From: Bedellia somnulentella
Taxonomy: Eukaryota; Arthropoda; Insecta; Lepidoptera; Bedelliidae
Direction: 5' to 3'
NCBI GenBank assembly: GCA_963576735.1
Contig: OY755196.1
Coordinates: 9,095,912 to 9,159,911, forward strand
DNA: 64,000 bases
Numbering within the stretch: the stretch's first letter is position 1; each line of letters starts with the position of its first letter. This document shows positions 52,890-63,711 of the stretch, in pieces. The notes beneath the pieces were generated by a model that worked only from the letters and a program-made list of their open reading frames with translations, was not told the origin of the DNA and made no database searches. The position numbers were made by a program, and so were the translations under genes.

Positions 52890-53240
52890 ATTTGTACTCA
52901 GTTGTGTAACGAGACATCCGTTAAAAATCAAATAATAAAAGATCGTTCAGCCTGGACTTTGTTTTAAAAACAAAAAAAATTTATCCCTACTCAGTGTGTA
53001 GCCTAATTGTGTCCTCCGTTTCTTCTCTAGAAAGAAAGAAAGAATGAAGTTATTTATTCGAAGCCTCTTATAAAAGATAACAACATTTTTAAAACAAGTA
53101 TAAAAAAACATATTAAAAACAAAGTATAACTAGAAATAAAAACAAAACTACATATTCAAATTCATTTAAAAAATACGCTACACAATAAAAATAACTTAAT
53201 TAAGTAATTACTCAATAAGTTGAATCAAGTAGAGTTAGAA
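52890..53240. other. unannotated AT-rich sequence
   Basis: Includes GAAAGAAAGAAAG (53031). No gene or named element. Confidence 0.4.
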
Positions 53241-53347
53241 TAGAATACCCCATTGTTATAACTTTTCCGAGAGGTGATAAAGGGTTATGGGACATTTCTA
53301 GTAAAAGATAGGGGATTTGACTAGAAACCGAAAACCAGAAATCCTTT
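53241..53347 (+). mobile_element. repeat B, very degraded
   Basis: TAGAATAGAATACCCCATTG and GAGGTGATAAAGGGTTATGGG follow the start of repeat B. Confidence 0.45.
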
Positions 53348-53370
53348 TTTAACCAATTTTTTTTTATTTA

Positions 53371-53738
53371 CGACGTGATAGCTCAATGGGTAGAACACCG
53401 GTTATCGTGTAAACGACTAGTGATCAATCCCGGGTCGGGCCTACACCAATTTGTCTTTTCTAAAGACATATGTGTGGTTAATTTATTCACGTTGTTAACG
53501 GTGAGGGAAAACATCGTGAGGAAACCCACATGGCTGAGTTGTACTTAGTCATGTGACAGTGTATTCGTACAAAACGGCGATAGGCCTGCCCCCTATCACG
53601 TGAGTACACTGGCCATGCAAAACGTGGGTACTCTGAACACCAGGTGACAAAATTACTTGATGTTCAGATGTATTAGTACCTCTGCCAATCCCTTCGGGGA
53701 TATTCGGCGTGAACGTTTATGTTATGGTATGTTATGTT
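53371..53738 (+). mobile_element. SINE-A copy, full length
   Basis: A box CGTGATAGCTCAATGGGTAG, B box GTGATCAATCCCGG, CCCTTCGGGG hairpin, GGCGTGAACG and GTTATG tail; TTTATTTA on both sides. Confidence 0.9.
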
Positions 53739-54160
53739 TCTTTATTTAGTTTTCAAAATTGTCTAAAGAATAGCTGATCCTATAACTACCTCAGGCTCTG
53801 CCAACCCCTTTTTGGAATTACAACCGTGAGTACAAGCAGGTTAATAAGAATAACGAAAGACGGATTTAGAACAATTTCGTAAACTGTAATGATCTCGCTT
53901 TCTCTCGACCTTTAAGTGACTGGTAGCTCGGTGAACAAAGGAATTGGAGGCTTCTACGCATGTACTGCGGATATCACCATGACTATACAGTTATTGTGTA
54001 GACAGTAACACTATATGTGATGTGGTTAAAGAAGTAAAAATTGTTTTGTAGAAATTAATTTCACTTTTTTTTATGAAGAATGATAGTGGTTTTTTTATTT
54101 GATAAGTTATTTTGTCGTCTGTTCTGTGTACCGCGTTTGTACCTTCACGATTATGGTATA

Positions 54161-54278
54161 CGCCCGATTTCTGAATTGAGTATTCAAGCTGAGAACGACT
54201 TAAGTATAGTTTTGTCTCATTCGACAGAACGATACTTAAGTTGTTCTCAGCTGGAATATTCATTTCAGAAATCGGTCG
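54161..54278. mobile_element. MITE-M copy
   Basis: CGCCCGATTTCTGAATTGAG and complement ending AAATCGGTCG, followed by TTA. Confidence 0.85.
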
Positions 54279-54579
54279 TTAGACGTTGTACCTTAAAATT
54301 ACTAGCGAATTGCGTTATTTTACAAATTTCGAATGTTTCCTCAATGACTGCTTAGCCCTTATTATATGTATCGTGCTGATATGGCCTATGTTTCTTCGGA
54401 AGGTTTTAGGCACTTTTAGGTTTCTATTGACGAGAGTATTTTAAAATAGCTGATTCGGTTTTGGGGCCCTCACACAAACATCTCTCTTCACAAATCTTTA
54501 TGATTACTATATGACCTAACTAAATGAACAACACTAATGAGGTTTAAAGAGAATCGCAAAATTGCATTTCTGTAAACAT

Positions 54580-54792
54580 ACATACCTACATTCACGCCAT
54601 TAGTTTCCATTGGGATAGGCAGAGAATATCGATCGTCACTTTATACGATCTTGGCCTACCTCTCGAGCTTCGTCTTCATTCATCAATCTTTTCATACATG
54701 CTCTTTTATTCTGATGACTTCAGGCTCATGCTTTTTAAGCGATATTCTCTATTTGATCCAAGTGTGTCCTTCGTGGTTGTTCTACCATTTTG
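54580..54792 (-). mobile_element. LINE-L 3' fragment
   Basis: CATACATACCTACATTCACGCC, AGTTTCCATTGGGATAGGC, ATCTTTTCATACATGCTC, GATCCAAGTGTGTCCTTCG. Diverged. Confidence 0.8.
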
Positions 54793-54824
54793 AGAAGAAG
54801 AAGAGATAAACGTTTATGCGCCTG

Positions 54825-54945
54825 TGTAGGCACAGCGATTTTCTCGCCTATCAACTTCCAAATGATGCTGAGGATTTTCCAGCTCGGACACTCTGGCTAC
54901 CCATTTTTGGGATTAATAGACAATATTATATATATGTATGTAAAA
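54825..54945 (+). mobile_element. repeat B 3' half, degraded
   Basis: ATCAACTTCCAAATGATGC, TGGCTACCCATTTTTGGG and TATATGTATGTA. Confidence 0.55.
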
Positions 54946-55225
54946 TCATACCTGTTAATAACTTTCCCCAATTCTATAGTTATAAATGATATGAATAACA
55001 GCCATTGATTTCGTAGTTGTAATCCAATATTATCCAGCCCAAAGGGTTAACAAAAGAGGTTGTCCATAATAATACCGCTGTAGTCACGAAACTCTTTGTT
55101 GGATATGACTAATGGTCTGTTGAGAAATTGAACGAAAATGTTTGTAGTGAACTACTAATATTACTTTCTTGAAGTTGACGTATGACTGTTAAGTGTTGGG
55201 TTAAATTTACACTAGCTTATGTTAC

Positions 55226-55470
55226 ATTTGCCGTGTAGTGCCGGCTTAGAATGTCACTACCCATTTCTAACCACGGGTGTCGTAAGAGGCGACTAAAGGT
55301 ATGGGAATTTAAAGTGGTTAGGCGATGCGGTTGAAGACCCATCACCAACGATACTTTATTTCTACCATCTTGTCCCCTAACAACTTCCAAATCCAAATGT
55401 GGCTGAGGTGTTTTCTAGCTATGAAGATCTGGCTATCCATCCATTTTTGCCCCTGAGTATATGTATGTTA
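55226..55470 (+). mobile_element. repeat B copy
   Basis: TTTGCCGTGTAGTGCCGGC to CCCTGAGTATATGTATG. Confidence 0.87.
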
Positions 55471-55536
55471 TAAAAATAGTGTATTTCAGTGATTGGTGGT
55501 GGATAGAGTCAATTTGAATTATGTTGCACTGGAGCA

Positions 55537-55790
55537 CTTGCCGTGTAGTGTTGGCTTAGAATAACACTACCCCATTTTCTACCCGTGGGTGATCGTAAGA
55601 GGCGACTAAGGGTATAGGGGCTTTTTAAGTGATTTTTGGGCGATGTGGTTGGAGACCCGTCACCAAAAACATTTATTATTACCATCTTTCCCCCAATCAA
55701 CTTCCAAAAGTGGCTGAGGAATTTCTCATTACAAAGCTCTGGCTACCCCGTTAAGGGATTTATAGCCGTGAGTATATGTATGTATGTATG
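55537..55790 (+). mobile_element. repeat B copy
   Basis: CTTGCCGTGTAGTGTTGGC to GCCGTGAGTATATGTATG; complete, and close in sequence to the copy at 21869. Confidence 0.9.
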
Positions 55791-56034
55791 CACTTGGATA
55801 ATTATAGGGAATGTATGATAAAATTTATTAATGTGATGGAATGGAGATGTCATGGCAGTACAAAGTGGCAATCAATACCTGCTTATCCCAATGATATTTA
55901 AAAGCACAAGTATACTTAAAATGATCTACCACCTCATTTACTCTTGTCTCTAGTAAATAAATGCTTTTTATTTTTTATTTTTTTTACTTAATTAAGATGG
56001 TTTGTGTATCCTTAGGCAATCTTTATTATTGATG

Positions 56035-56110
56035 GAGGCTGTATTCTGAGCACCAGGTGACAAAATGTCACGTGATCTTCAGAAGTAGTACTTTGCTACC
56101 TTTTCAGGAA
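56035..56110 (+). mobile_element. SINE-A fragment
   Basis: TTCTGAGCACCAGGTGACAAA, TCACGTGATCTTCAGAAG: the late body of SINE-A only. Confidence 0.55.
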
Positions 56111-56319
56111 AATGCAGCATCACTATGTGTGCAAAGTATTCACGTGGTCATACCAGTGTTCGATTCACGCAAAAAAGCCAAGGCAGTAAACAGATGTTCC
56201 TAAATGTAGTAATTTAATACGGGCCATATGCGCGGTTTGAACCAAGTGATGCGAAAAATTGTGTTATGACAGAAACAGTTAGCTGAGCCTCTGCTACGAT
56301 ATGTCGTACACCAATCAAC

Positions 56320-56640
56320 CCTCACGCCGTTAATCCCCGAAGGGTAGGCAGCGTACTGATATTTTTGAACATCTATATTTTGTTGAACACCGCAATCAAG
56401 TGGTAGGGTGCAAGTTTATCGACAATTTGTGTTAATACACTATCAGAATGTCTAAGTATAACTCAGCTAAGTGCGTTTCCTCACGAAGTTTTTCCACACA
56501 TTTAACAACCTTGATAAATTAACCACTCATATGGCCTGAGAATAGTCACATTAGTGTAGGCCTGACTCAGAATTCGAACCCACGCCTCTCTGTTTGACGG
56601 TGTACCGGGGTGATGCTCCCCACCAAGCTATCACGGTATA
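56320..56640 (-). mobile_element. SINE-A, degraded copy
   Basis: CTCACGCCGTTAATCCCCG hairpin side, TTTCCTCACGAAGTTTTTCC, TTAGTGTAGGCCTGAC, then GAATTCGAACCCACG and AAGCTATCACGG (B and A boxes). Confidence 0.7.
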
Positions 56641-56869
56641 TAAGGAAATTGTCTTTTTACGAGATTCTGTACCTCTGCCCATTCCTATTTGAGAATACAG
56701 TCGTTATGTATACAAGTTCGCACACCTCGTGGCCTATATTGTGTAATTGGCCAAGATTCGAGTCCCACGCGTATCCTCAATTTAATATTTGCTGCAGCAA
56801 ACTAGATTTCTGTGGTTTTGATTGTCATAACAATTTTGATGTTATCTTCCGTTTGTGACGGATGATCGT

Positions 56870-57070
56870 TTTGGGTTGGCTTAGAATAGCACTAACCTAT
56901 TTCTTTCCGTGAGTGTCGTACGCGGGATTTAGGGGATTGAGAACATCCATTACCATCCATTCTGGTTACAATATTTTCACCATTCAACTTGCAAATACCG
57001 CCGAGAGATTTCCAACTTCTATTTCTTAGCTCTGCTAGCTTTTTTTATCATTTACAACCGTGAGTATGTT
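56870..57070 (+). mobile_element. repeat B, degraded copy
   Basis: GGGTTGGCTTAGAATAGCAC, ATTTCTTTCCGTGAGTGTCG and ACAACCGTGAGTATG; several internal gaps. Confidence 0.65.
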
Positions 57071-57096
57071 ATATACTATATATATAAATAAAATTA

Positions 57097-57347
57097 TCAT
57101 GGTTGTTAACGGTGAGGGAAAACATCGTGAGGAAACCCACATGGCTGAGTTGTACTTAGTCATGTGACAGTGTATTCGTACAAAACGGCGATAGGCCTGC
57201 CCCCTACCACGTGAGTACACTGTCTAAGTGTAAAACGTGGGTACCTTCTCTGGCAACTAGATGGCGCTTGCCATGTGAGTTCAGAAGTATTGGTACCTCT
57301 GCCAACCCCTTCGGGGATAAACGGCGTGAACGTTTATGTTATGTTAA
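57097..57347 (+). mobile_element. SINE-A copy, 5' truncated
   Basis: It starts TATCATGGTTGTTAACGGTG, as at 10460, and includes the CTAGATGGCGCTTGCC variant shared with 9058 and 10460. It ends GTTTATGTTATG. Confidence 0.88.
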
Positions 57348-57744
57348 TATATATATCCTATACTAAATGATTATGACAGTGTCAGCATTACAGTATATCT
57401 TTCAGCGCAAATTCATATATCTTTTTATAACTTCTGCTGTTCTGCCTGTTTTAAAAACTGAACCCTACACTACACTGTTCTCATCTTGAACTTCGAAACT
57501 TATGGATTCTCATAATGTTTTACGGTCACAGATCTTGTTTACCCCTAAAGAAAATAGCGTCGTGCAACTGCTCCGACACAGTGTAGTCCATTGAGCTACG
57601 AATAGATCCTCTTTGCTTTAATGTAAATAAAGTTAATCACAATACAACACACTATCGCAGCGTTCAATGCACTTTACTTAGCGGGGTTGGCGCTAGATTT
57701 AGCTTAAGATAAAGTTAAAGCAAGCAAACATTTGTATCAATGTT
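57348..57744. other. unannotated sequence
   Basis: No gene or named repeat recognised. Confidence 0.4.
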
Positions 57745-58000
57745 TTTAGCTACCAAAAAGAAACATTGTGAGGTAAGCCACATGGCTAAGTTGTACTTAG
57801 TCTTGTGACAGTGTATTAGTACAAAACGGCGAAAGGGAGCCCCCCTTATTATGTGGATGCCCCCTTATCATGTGGATGCCCCCTTTTCATGTGGATTCAC
57901 TGTCCAAGCAAAACGTGGGTACTGAACAGCAGGTCACAATAAGCAGACGTGATTTTCAGTCGTATTAGTACCTCATCCATCAAGACGTAAACGTTGAATT
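57745..58000 (+). mobile_element. SINE-A, degraded copy
   Basis: AACATTGTGAGGTAAGCCAC, GTGACAGTGTATTAGTAC, a triplicated CCCCCTTATCATGTGGAT phrase (57840-57895), and GTCCAAGCAAAACGTGGG. Confidence 0.72.
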
Positions 58001-58497
58001 AAGGATTGAGGATATAGAAAAAAGTTACTCCTTCGTACATGACACGATCGAAATGATTCAGCCGTTTCAGACATTAGGAACAAATCAACAAACAGAAAGA
58101 CAGAAAATTAAAAAATCTTTATTTTTTATAGACACGGTTTATTAGATAGTTAAATTTCACCGAGAATTTGGACACAGATTCGGATAGCAAAATGTATATC
58201 GTGTGTGTGTCATAGATGTTAATAAAACAGTGTTACTTTAGTTTTCTTGAATTTATGTCACCTAATCTTCAAAATAAATCCTTGGAGATGAGAAATATCT
58301 TATGTAAAAAGCATTATATGTATGAGAATCGTATATAAACTTGGAATATCTCAAGTATAATAGTCTCTCATGGAGGTTTTAACATACAGCTACTGAATTA
58401 TATAATATCGAAACCAAAAGTGACAACTAAGTACAATTAGGCATGAACATTCTTGGAGGCAAACACTGAAATATTGCAACCCACAAATACTACCCCC
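58001..58497. other. unannotated sequence
   Basis: No gene seen. GACATTAGGAACAAATCAAC AAACAGAAAGACAG may be a faint RTE-type 3' end. Confidence 0.35.
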
Positions 58498-58735
58498 CCC
58501 CAATATAATCTCTAGAAGGGGTAGCCAGAGCTATCACATTGGGAATTCCTCAGCCACTTTTGGAAAGTTGAGTGGGGAAAAGATGTTAAAATAAAGGGTG
58601 TTGGGTTGGTGATCGGTCTCGAGTCCCATCGCCCAAAAAGTGTCAATACCGTTAGTCACCTCTTACAAACACCCACCGGAAGAAATGGAAATGGCGTTTT
58701 TAAGCTGAACTAAATTTAGTCAGCGCTTTCCAGCT
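58498..58735 (-). mobile_element. repeat B copy, tail lost
   Basis: Runs of C, then CTAGAAGGGGTAGCCAGAGC to GCGTTTTTAAGCTGAACTAA; the CATAC tail is absent. Confidence 0.75.
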
Positions 58736-58914
58736 ATATACCCCAACACTAGCGTATCCAAGTAGGTCATCATTCCCTCACTGCGTCCTTAATGGCCTCT
58801 GAGGTTCAATTTCCGTTCTGAACAAGTGCCGAGGCGATATGAGCTTCAAGAATATATGGGTGTATGTAATATGGATAGTAAGCCATTAAAACGTAGGCAG
58901 ATATGTAAGAATAG

Positions 58915-59470
58915 GTGTGTAGTGTCTTCTTAACTGCAATACACACTGAGCCCGCCGGGCTGCCGTTGCCCGACAAAATGTCGCCGCCCTGTCAACTTTT
59001 TGTCGGCAGTCTAGTTTTGATACATAAGATGGACATACTTTTTTCAACACAGGCCGCCGACAGTACCCGGCAAACTATTTCTAAAGAGCTTATTCCATTA
59101 TACTTTGTCGTTTCTGAATTCAGACGTCCTTCGAAGTTACTGCCGCAGACGCTTGTTATTCCACTACACAAATTTGTCTACTTTTCAGAAGCCTAGCGTT
59201 CTGAACGTTATTCTACTAGTCTGAATTCAGATTCTGTGGCTCTCAGACGTCTTCATTCAGACAAATGGAATAAGCTCTTTACCGATGCGCCGATGGTGAC
59301 GTAAGAGGCGATTAAGGGTTTTTACTCTGAATCGGATGACCCATCACCAACGATCTTTTGTCTTATCATTCCCCTATTTAATTTTCAATTGTGGCTAAAT
59401 TCATTTCTTATTCTGAAGCTCTGGCTACCCATTATTGTGTTATATAGCCGTGAGTTTATGTATGTGATAT
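58915..59470 (+). mobile_element. repeat B copy with insertion
   Basis: The 5' end GTGTGTAGTGTCTTCTTAAC (58913) and 3' part GGTGACGTAAGAGGCGATTA (59292) through GCCGTGAGTTTATGTATG. About 350 bp of foreign sequence between, including the MITE at 59083. Confidence 0.7.
59083..59278. mobile_element. TA-flanked MITE
   Basis: Terminal AAGAGCTTATTCCATT and its complement AATGGAATAAGCTCTT, flanked by TA. Internal inverted pieces are CTGAATTCAGACGTCC and CTGAATTCAG. TA flanks suggest a mariner-type mover. Confidence 0.72.
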
Positions 59471-59559
59471 TTGAACGAGGTTTATATCAAGTATCTTATT
59501 CGTCTATATGATGCTGTTATAATAATAATAATAATTTATCACTAATAAACGCGTAAAGT

Positions 59560-59770
59560 TAAATCATTTAACACATAAAACAGCCACGAAGAATTTCGAA
59601 AAGAAAAGTATTTTCCTATTAATAAAAATGACAGTCCAATTTTCCAATAAACTGTTGACATAGCTAATGGTACTGACTGACGTTAAGGTTACAGTTTTCA
59701 TGAGGCAAGGTCTCTTTTGATATGAAATGTAAACCGTTTTACTGAATTCCAGTAAAGTCAATATAAAGAT
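59560..59770. repeat. unclassified repeat, partner of 60030-60230
   Basis: AATTTCGAAAAGAAAAGTATTTT, TCCAATTTTCCAATAAACTG, AAATGTAAACCGTTTTACT and AATATAAAGAT recur in the same order about 450 bp further on. The two flank the repeat B copy at 59775. Confidence 0.7.
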
Positions 59771-59774
59771 TAAA

Positions 59775-60025
59775 GCCGCGTAGTGCCGGCTTAGAATGTC
59801 ACAACCCCTTTCTACCCACGGGTGTCGTATAAGGCAAATAAGAGTTTGGTGCTTGTTAAGTAGTTTTTGGGCGATGCGGTTGGGGACCTATCACCAACGG
59901 TGCTTTATTTCTTCCATCTTCTCCCGGGTCAAATTTTAAATGTGGCAAAAGAGTTTCTAGTTCTAAAGCTCTGGCTACCCCTTTTTCGGATTTATGGCCG
60001 TGAGTATATGCATGTACGTATGAAA
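59775..60025 (+). mobile_element. repeat B copy between two direct repeats
   Basis: AGCCGCGTAGTGCCGGC to GCCGTGAGTATATGCATGTACG. Confidence 0.87.
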
Positions 60026-60029
60026 TTTG

Positions 60030-60230
60030 AAAAGAAAAGCATTTTATGTTAATCAATGTAAATAAATGACAGTAAATCCAATTTTCCAATAAACTGTGGA
60101 CTCAGCTAATGGTAGTGACGTTAATGTTACGGGCTTTCATGTGACAATGTCTTCAAGGTTTTCTTTTGATATGAAATGTAAACCGTTTTACTTAATTTCA
60201 GTAAAGTGAATATAAAGATGACTCAACTAT
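60030..60230. repeat. unclassified repeat, partner of 59560-59770
   Basis: TTTGAAAAGAAAAGCATTTT to AATATAAAGATGACTC. The direct repeat either side of repeat B suggests a local duplication. Confidence 0.7.
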
Positions 60231-60281
60231 GGTAACAATTTGTTTTGAAACGAAAGTTAACGCTGTATGACATTGTAGGAA

Positions 60282-61563
60282 TACATACATACATACATAC
60301 ATATACTCACGCCATTAATTCCCATTGGGGTAGGCAGAGACTATCGATCGCCACTTCGTACGATCCTGACAAACCTCTCTAGCTTCGCTTACATCCATCA
60401 ATCTTTTCATACATGCTCTTTTATTCTTCATACTTCGGACGCCAGCCTTTTTGAGCACACTCTCAATTTGGTCCAAGTGTGTTCTCCGTGGTCGTCCTCT
60501 ACTAACATTACCATCCACACTAGCTCTATAGATCCCTTTTACCAATTTTCTATCATCCATCCTCTCTATGTGCCCAAACCATCTCAACATTCCTTTTTCT
60601 ATCTTTCTTACAATATCATCTTTCACACCACACTTTTCACGAATAACGCTATTTCTCACTCGGTCACACAATCTAACATTACAAATTTTTCTGAGGGACC
60701 TCATCTCTACTGCATTCACTCTGCTCTCATGCTTCTTCTGCCACACCCAACATTCGCTTCCATACATAAGCGTAGGAACAAGAACAGCATCATGCACAGC
60801 CATTCGGGCCTTTTCAGACACCGATTGACTGATCATTAGGCTATTCATTGCTCCATTTACCGCATTACCCTTTTTCACTCTTCTTTCAATGTCTTCATCA
60901 CATTTTCCATCCCTTGTAAACAAACTTCCCAGATATACAAACTCCTTCACCTGTTCCACATCCTTACCATCAATCGCAATCACGCATTCTGTCACATCTT
61001 CCTGTCTCTCAAAAACCATCGTTTTGGTCTTATCCACATTCACCCTCATTCCCTTTCTTACAAAAGACTTACATGCAATATTCATCATCTCTTGCAACTC
61101 TTCTGCCGATGATGCAAGTAGCACTTGATCGTCAGCATACAAGAGGCATTTAATGATGAATCCACCCATCCTTAGTCCATAATCACTTTCACGCAACTCT
61201 GTCAAACAGTCATCCATGAACAAATTGAAGAGCCACGGAGAAGCTACACATCCCTGTCGGACACCCCTAGAGATTCCGAACCAGTCAGTGTTTTCCCCGT
61301 TTACTCTTACACATGCACTAGAATCCTCATAGAGTGATACCAATGCACGTATAAGTTGACTCCCCAAACTGAACTTGGATAACACCTCCCATAAACACTT
61401 TCTTACCACCCTATCATACGCCTTCTCTAAATCAATGAAGGAGCAATACACCTTTTGGTTCTTAGCTAAGAACTTTTCAGTGATGCTCCTTAGAGAGAAG
61501 ATTTGATCCATACATCTCATTCCTTTCCTAAATCCCGCTTGCACATCCCATATTTTCTCATCG
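60282..61563 (-). mobile_element. LINE-L, 1.28-kb 5'-truncated copy
   Basis: Flanked by TTGTAGGAA (60273-60281, 61564-61572). It carries RT coding that runs to within about 30 bp of the 3' end, then a CATAC tail. There is almost no 3' UTR, as in RTE-type LINEs. It is the reference copy for the fragments in this window. Confidence 0.92.
60315..61544 (-). pseudogene. LINE-L reverse transcriptase, C-terminal 409 codons
   Basis: RT motifs: QAGFRKGMRCMDQIFSLR, YCSFIDLEKAYDRV, ISRGVRQGCVASPWLFNLFM and catalytic CLLYADDQVLL. Then VYLGSLFTRDGKCDEDIERR and the C-terminal block LMYGSECWVWQKKHESRVNA, MLRWFGHIERMDDRKLVKGI, to YPNGN and stop at 60315. This is the RTE/BovB-like type often annotated as a CFDP2-like or endonuclease-reverse transcriptase protein. 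The endonuclease and the RT start are missing through 5' truncation; the remaining frame is uninterrupted, so the insertion is fairly recent. Confidence 0.9.
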
Positions 61564-61619
61564 TTGTAGGAAGTGGAAGAGAAAGTAATATTTTGAAAGA
61601 AGAAGGAGTTTAATTACTT

Positions 61620-62062
61620 AGTTATACTCACGCCGTTAATTCTTATTGGGTAGGAAGGTTTGTACGACCCTGACGAATATATTTGACTTTTTAATAGTTT
61701 AGAATAGTTTTCTTATATCATTTCGAACTTGGATTATTTTAAAATGTGTCTTATATTTATATGCACGCATGATTCAATGCTCACAAAGTTGACCAAACCT
61801 TATGATTACTTATAATTATTATTTAGTCACTTAGCAATTATTACCAAAAAAAATTTGATCCTGGTAAACCTCTCTGGCTTCGATACATCCATCAATCTTT
61901 TCATGCTCTTTTATTCTTCATACTGCGGACACCTGCCTTTTTGAGTACATTTTCTATTTGATCCAAATGTGTCCTCCGAGGTCGTCCTCTATTAACATCA
62001 CCTTCCACATTGGCTCTATATATCTCTTTCACCAATTTACTGTCATCCATCCTCTCTGTGTG
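61620..62062 (-). mobile_element. LINE-L, older split copy
   Basis: The tail side is 61625-61680 (ACTCACGCCGTTAATTC, TTGGGTAGG). The coding part is 61855-62062 (CTCTCTGGCTTCGATACATC, ACTGCGGACACCTGCC, GTGTCCTCCGAGGTCG, CATCCTCTCTGTGTGCC). About 180 bp of foreign sequence between. Confidence 0.8.
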
Positions 62063-62443
62063 CCAAAAATATATACATTTGTTCAATGTGAGAGAAAGAA
62101 AATAAAAAGAAGCATTTATTTACTAAAAGAACACCATAACCATATTAATATGATATGCTTATGTGCACTTCTTTACCTGTTCCAATGAATAAATTTGTCT
62201 TATCTAAAATAGTAGAAAGTCACGGTACAAACCAATGTATCTTATAATATTTTAAACCTCATTACATTATTATAACGACTTTGACTTTTCGAATAGAGTG
62301 AACAGTGTAAGAATTAGATTGCATTATGAATTTTGGATGGATTTTTAATTGCATGTCTCATTAGGAGCGAGTGGTATTTCAAGGTTTATGTAATTAGTTT
62401 GTTAACCTTTTTGACTATGATTATTACAACTTATGAGTGACTA

Positions 62444-63262
62444 GTGGATCGGGCCCGGCTTCGCACGGGTAGCGTAGTTTTAAAAATATCTGAGGTTTCT
62501 TCAATCACTGCTCAACCTTTGTGAAATTTAGTGCAATTTATAGCATTCCTGAATAGTGTAGCTTTGTTATTGTGAAAGCGCTTTAATGAACGGTTCAGTA
62601 TCTCCGAAAATAAAACCATGCAAACAAACAATCAGAGTTACAAACTTTGCATACATACAGGCCGTATATGTATATTCCCGGCTATCTTTTGCGCGCGTAA
62701 CCATTACTAAAAAAATATCCTTATAGCATTCACGTGCGACGACAGGGCGCGATAGCTTATTTAATGTATAAGTTTGGTTATTCTATACCGATTTCTATGA
62801 TTCTTTTTTTATTGAATAGGTAATGTAAACTTTTTTAAATGAGAGATGAATGAGAGAACTATAAACGCAAGAGTAAACAAATATTATCAGTATGCTCCGA
62901 ACTGCTAAGCTATCAGGAATTATACGTGTTATTATGAGTCAACCATAAAAGATAGACATATGCTGCAGAAGGATATTTTTTAGAAAATTTTATGTAAAAT
63001 AATTCCGTCATACATGATTTCTATGTAACTATAACCACTAAGGCTGCACACGCGACGGAAGCTTAAAAAATGGAGTAACTTCCCCCGTTTTCCCAAATTT
63101 TCCCAACATTCCCCTTCACTACTCTACTGAAAAGTACACTATAACCTGCCCAGGAGTATGAAAAATAATTCTACCAAGTTTCGTTAAAATCCGTCGAGTA
63201 GTTTTTGTTTCCATAAGGAACATACAAACCGACGGACAGACAGACAGACAGACAGACAAAAA
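62444..63262 (+). mobile_element. RTE-type or related repeat ending in (GACA)n
   Basis: It begins near TGGATCGGGCCCGGCTTCGC. It ends with ACCAAGTTTCGTTAAAATCC, AGTAGTTTTTGTTTCC, ACATACAAACCGACGG and a CAGACAGACAGACAGACA run at 63236-63258. Both ends are familiar from a widespread insect repeat, but I see no coding. Confidence 0.6.
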
Positions 63263-63296
63263 TTTTACTGATTGTATTTTTGGCATCAGTATCGAT

Positions 63297-63711
63297 AAAT
63301 AAAAGATGTTATTAAAGGAAAGAAAAATTTCGACACTGGCGGGGTTCGAACCCGCGACCTTCGGGTATACGCCCCCGTCGCTCTGCCAACTGAGCTACAG
63401 TGTCAGTTGGCATCCAGCGCGAAATTTCTCTATCCTTTGTTTCTTTTTTACACGTTCAAGTAGTGTTTGCGTTTCCTACCTCCGAATTTTAACTAATTCG
63501 GACGGCCACTTGTCTACCTTTTCAGATAGAATGCAAATGTTGGAAACGCCTAACTATCACATAATTTAATGTTTTTTGACATGAATTCCTCATGTGGGGA
63601 TTATTACTCATAAATAAAAGATGTTATTAAAGGAAAGAAAAATTTCGACACTGGCGGGGTTCGAACCCGCGACCTTCGGGTATACGCCCCCGTCGCTCTA
63701 TATATGATATG
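63297..63711 (-). repeat. repeat C, about 1.3 tandem units
   Basis: The period is about 315 bp: AAATAAAAGATGTTATTAAA at 63297 and again at 63612. Each is followed on minus by a tRNA-like block with A-box-like GTAGCTCAGTTGGCAGAGCG and B-box GGTTCGAACCC. The second unit breaks off at 63699. Confidence 0.85.

Noticed and set aside
60468..61128. Plus-strand ORFs of 79-123 codons
   Set aside because: Antisense of LINE-L reverse transcriptase.
63334..63405. Possible true tRNA gene on the minus strand
   Set aside because: Acceptor, D and T arms fit, but the anticodon stem leaves an 8-nt loop with no proper T33 or anticodon, and the block is part of repeat C.
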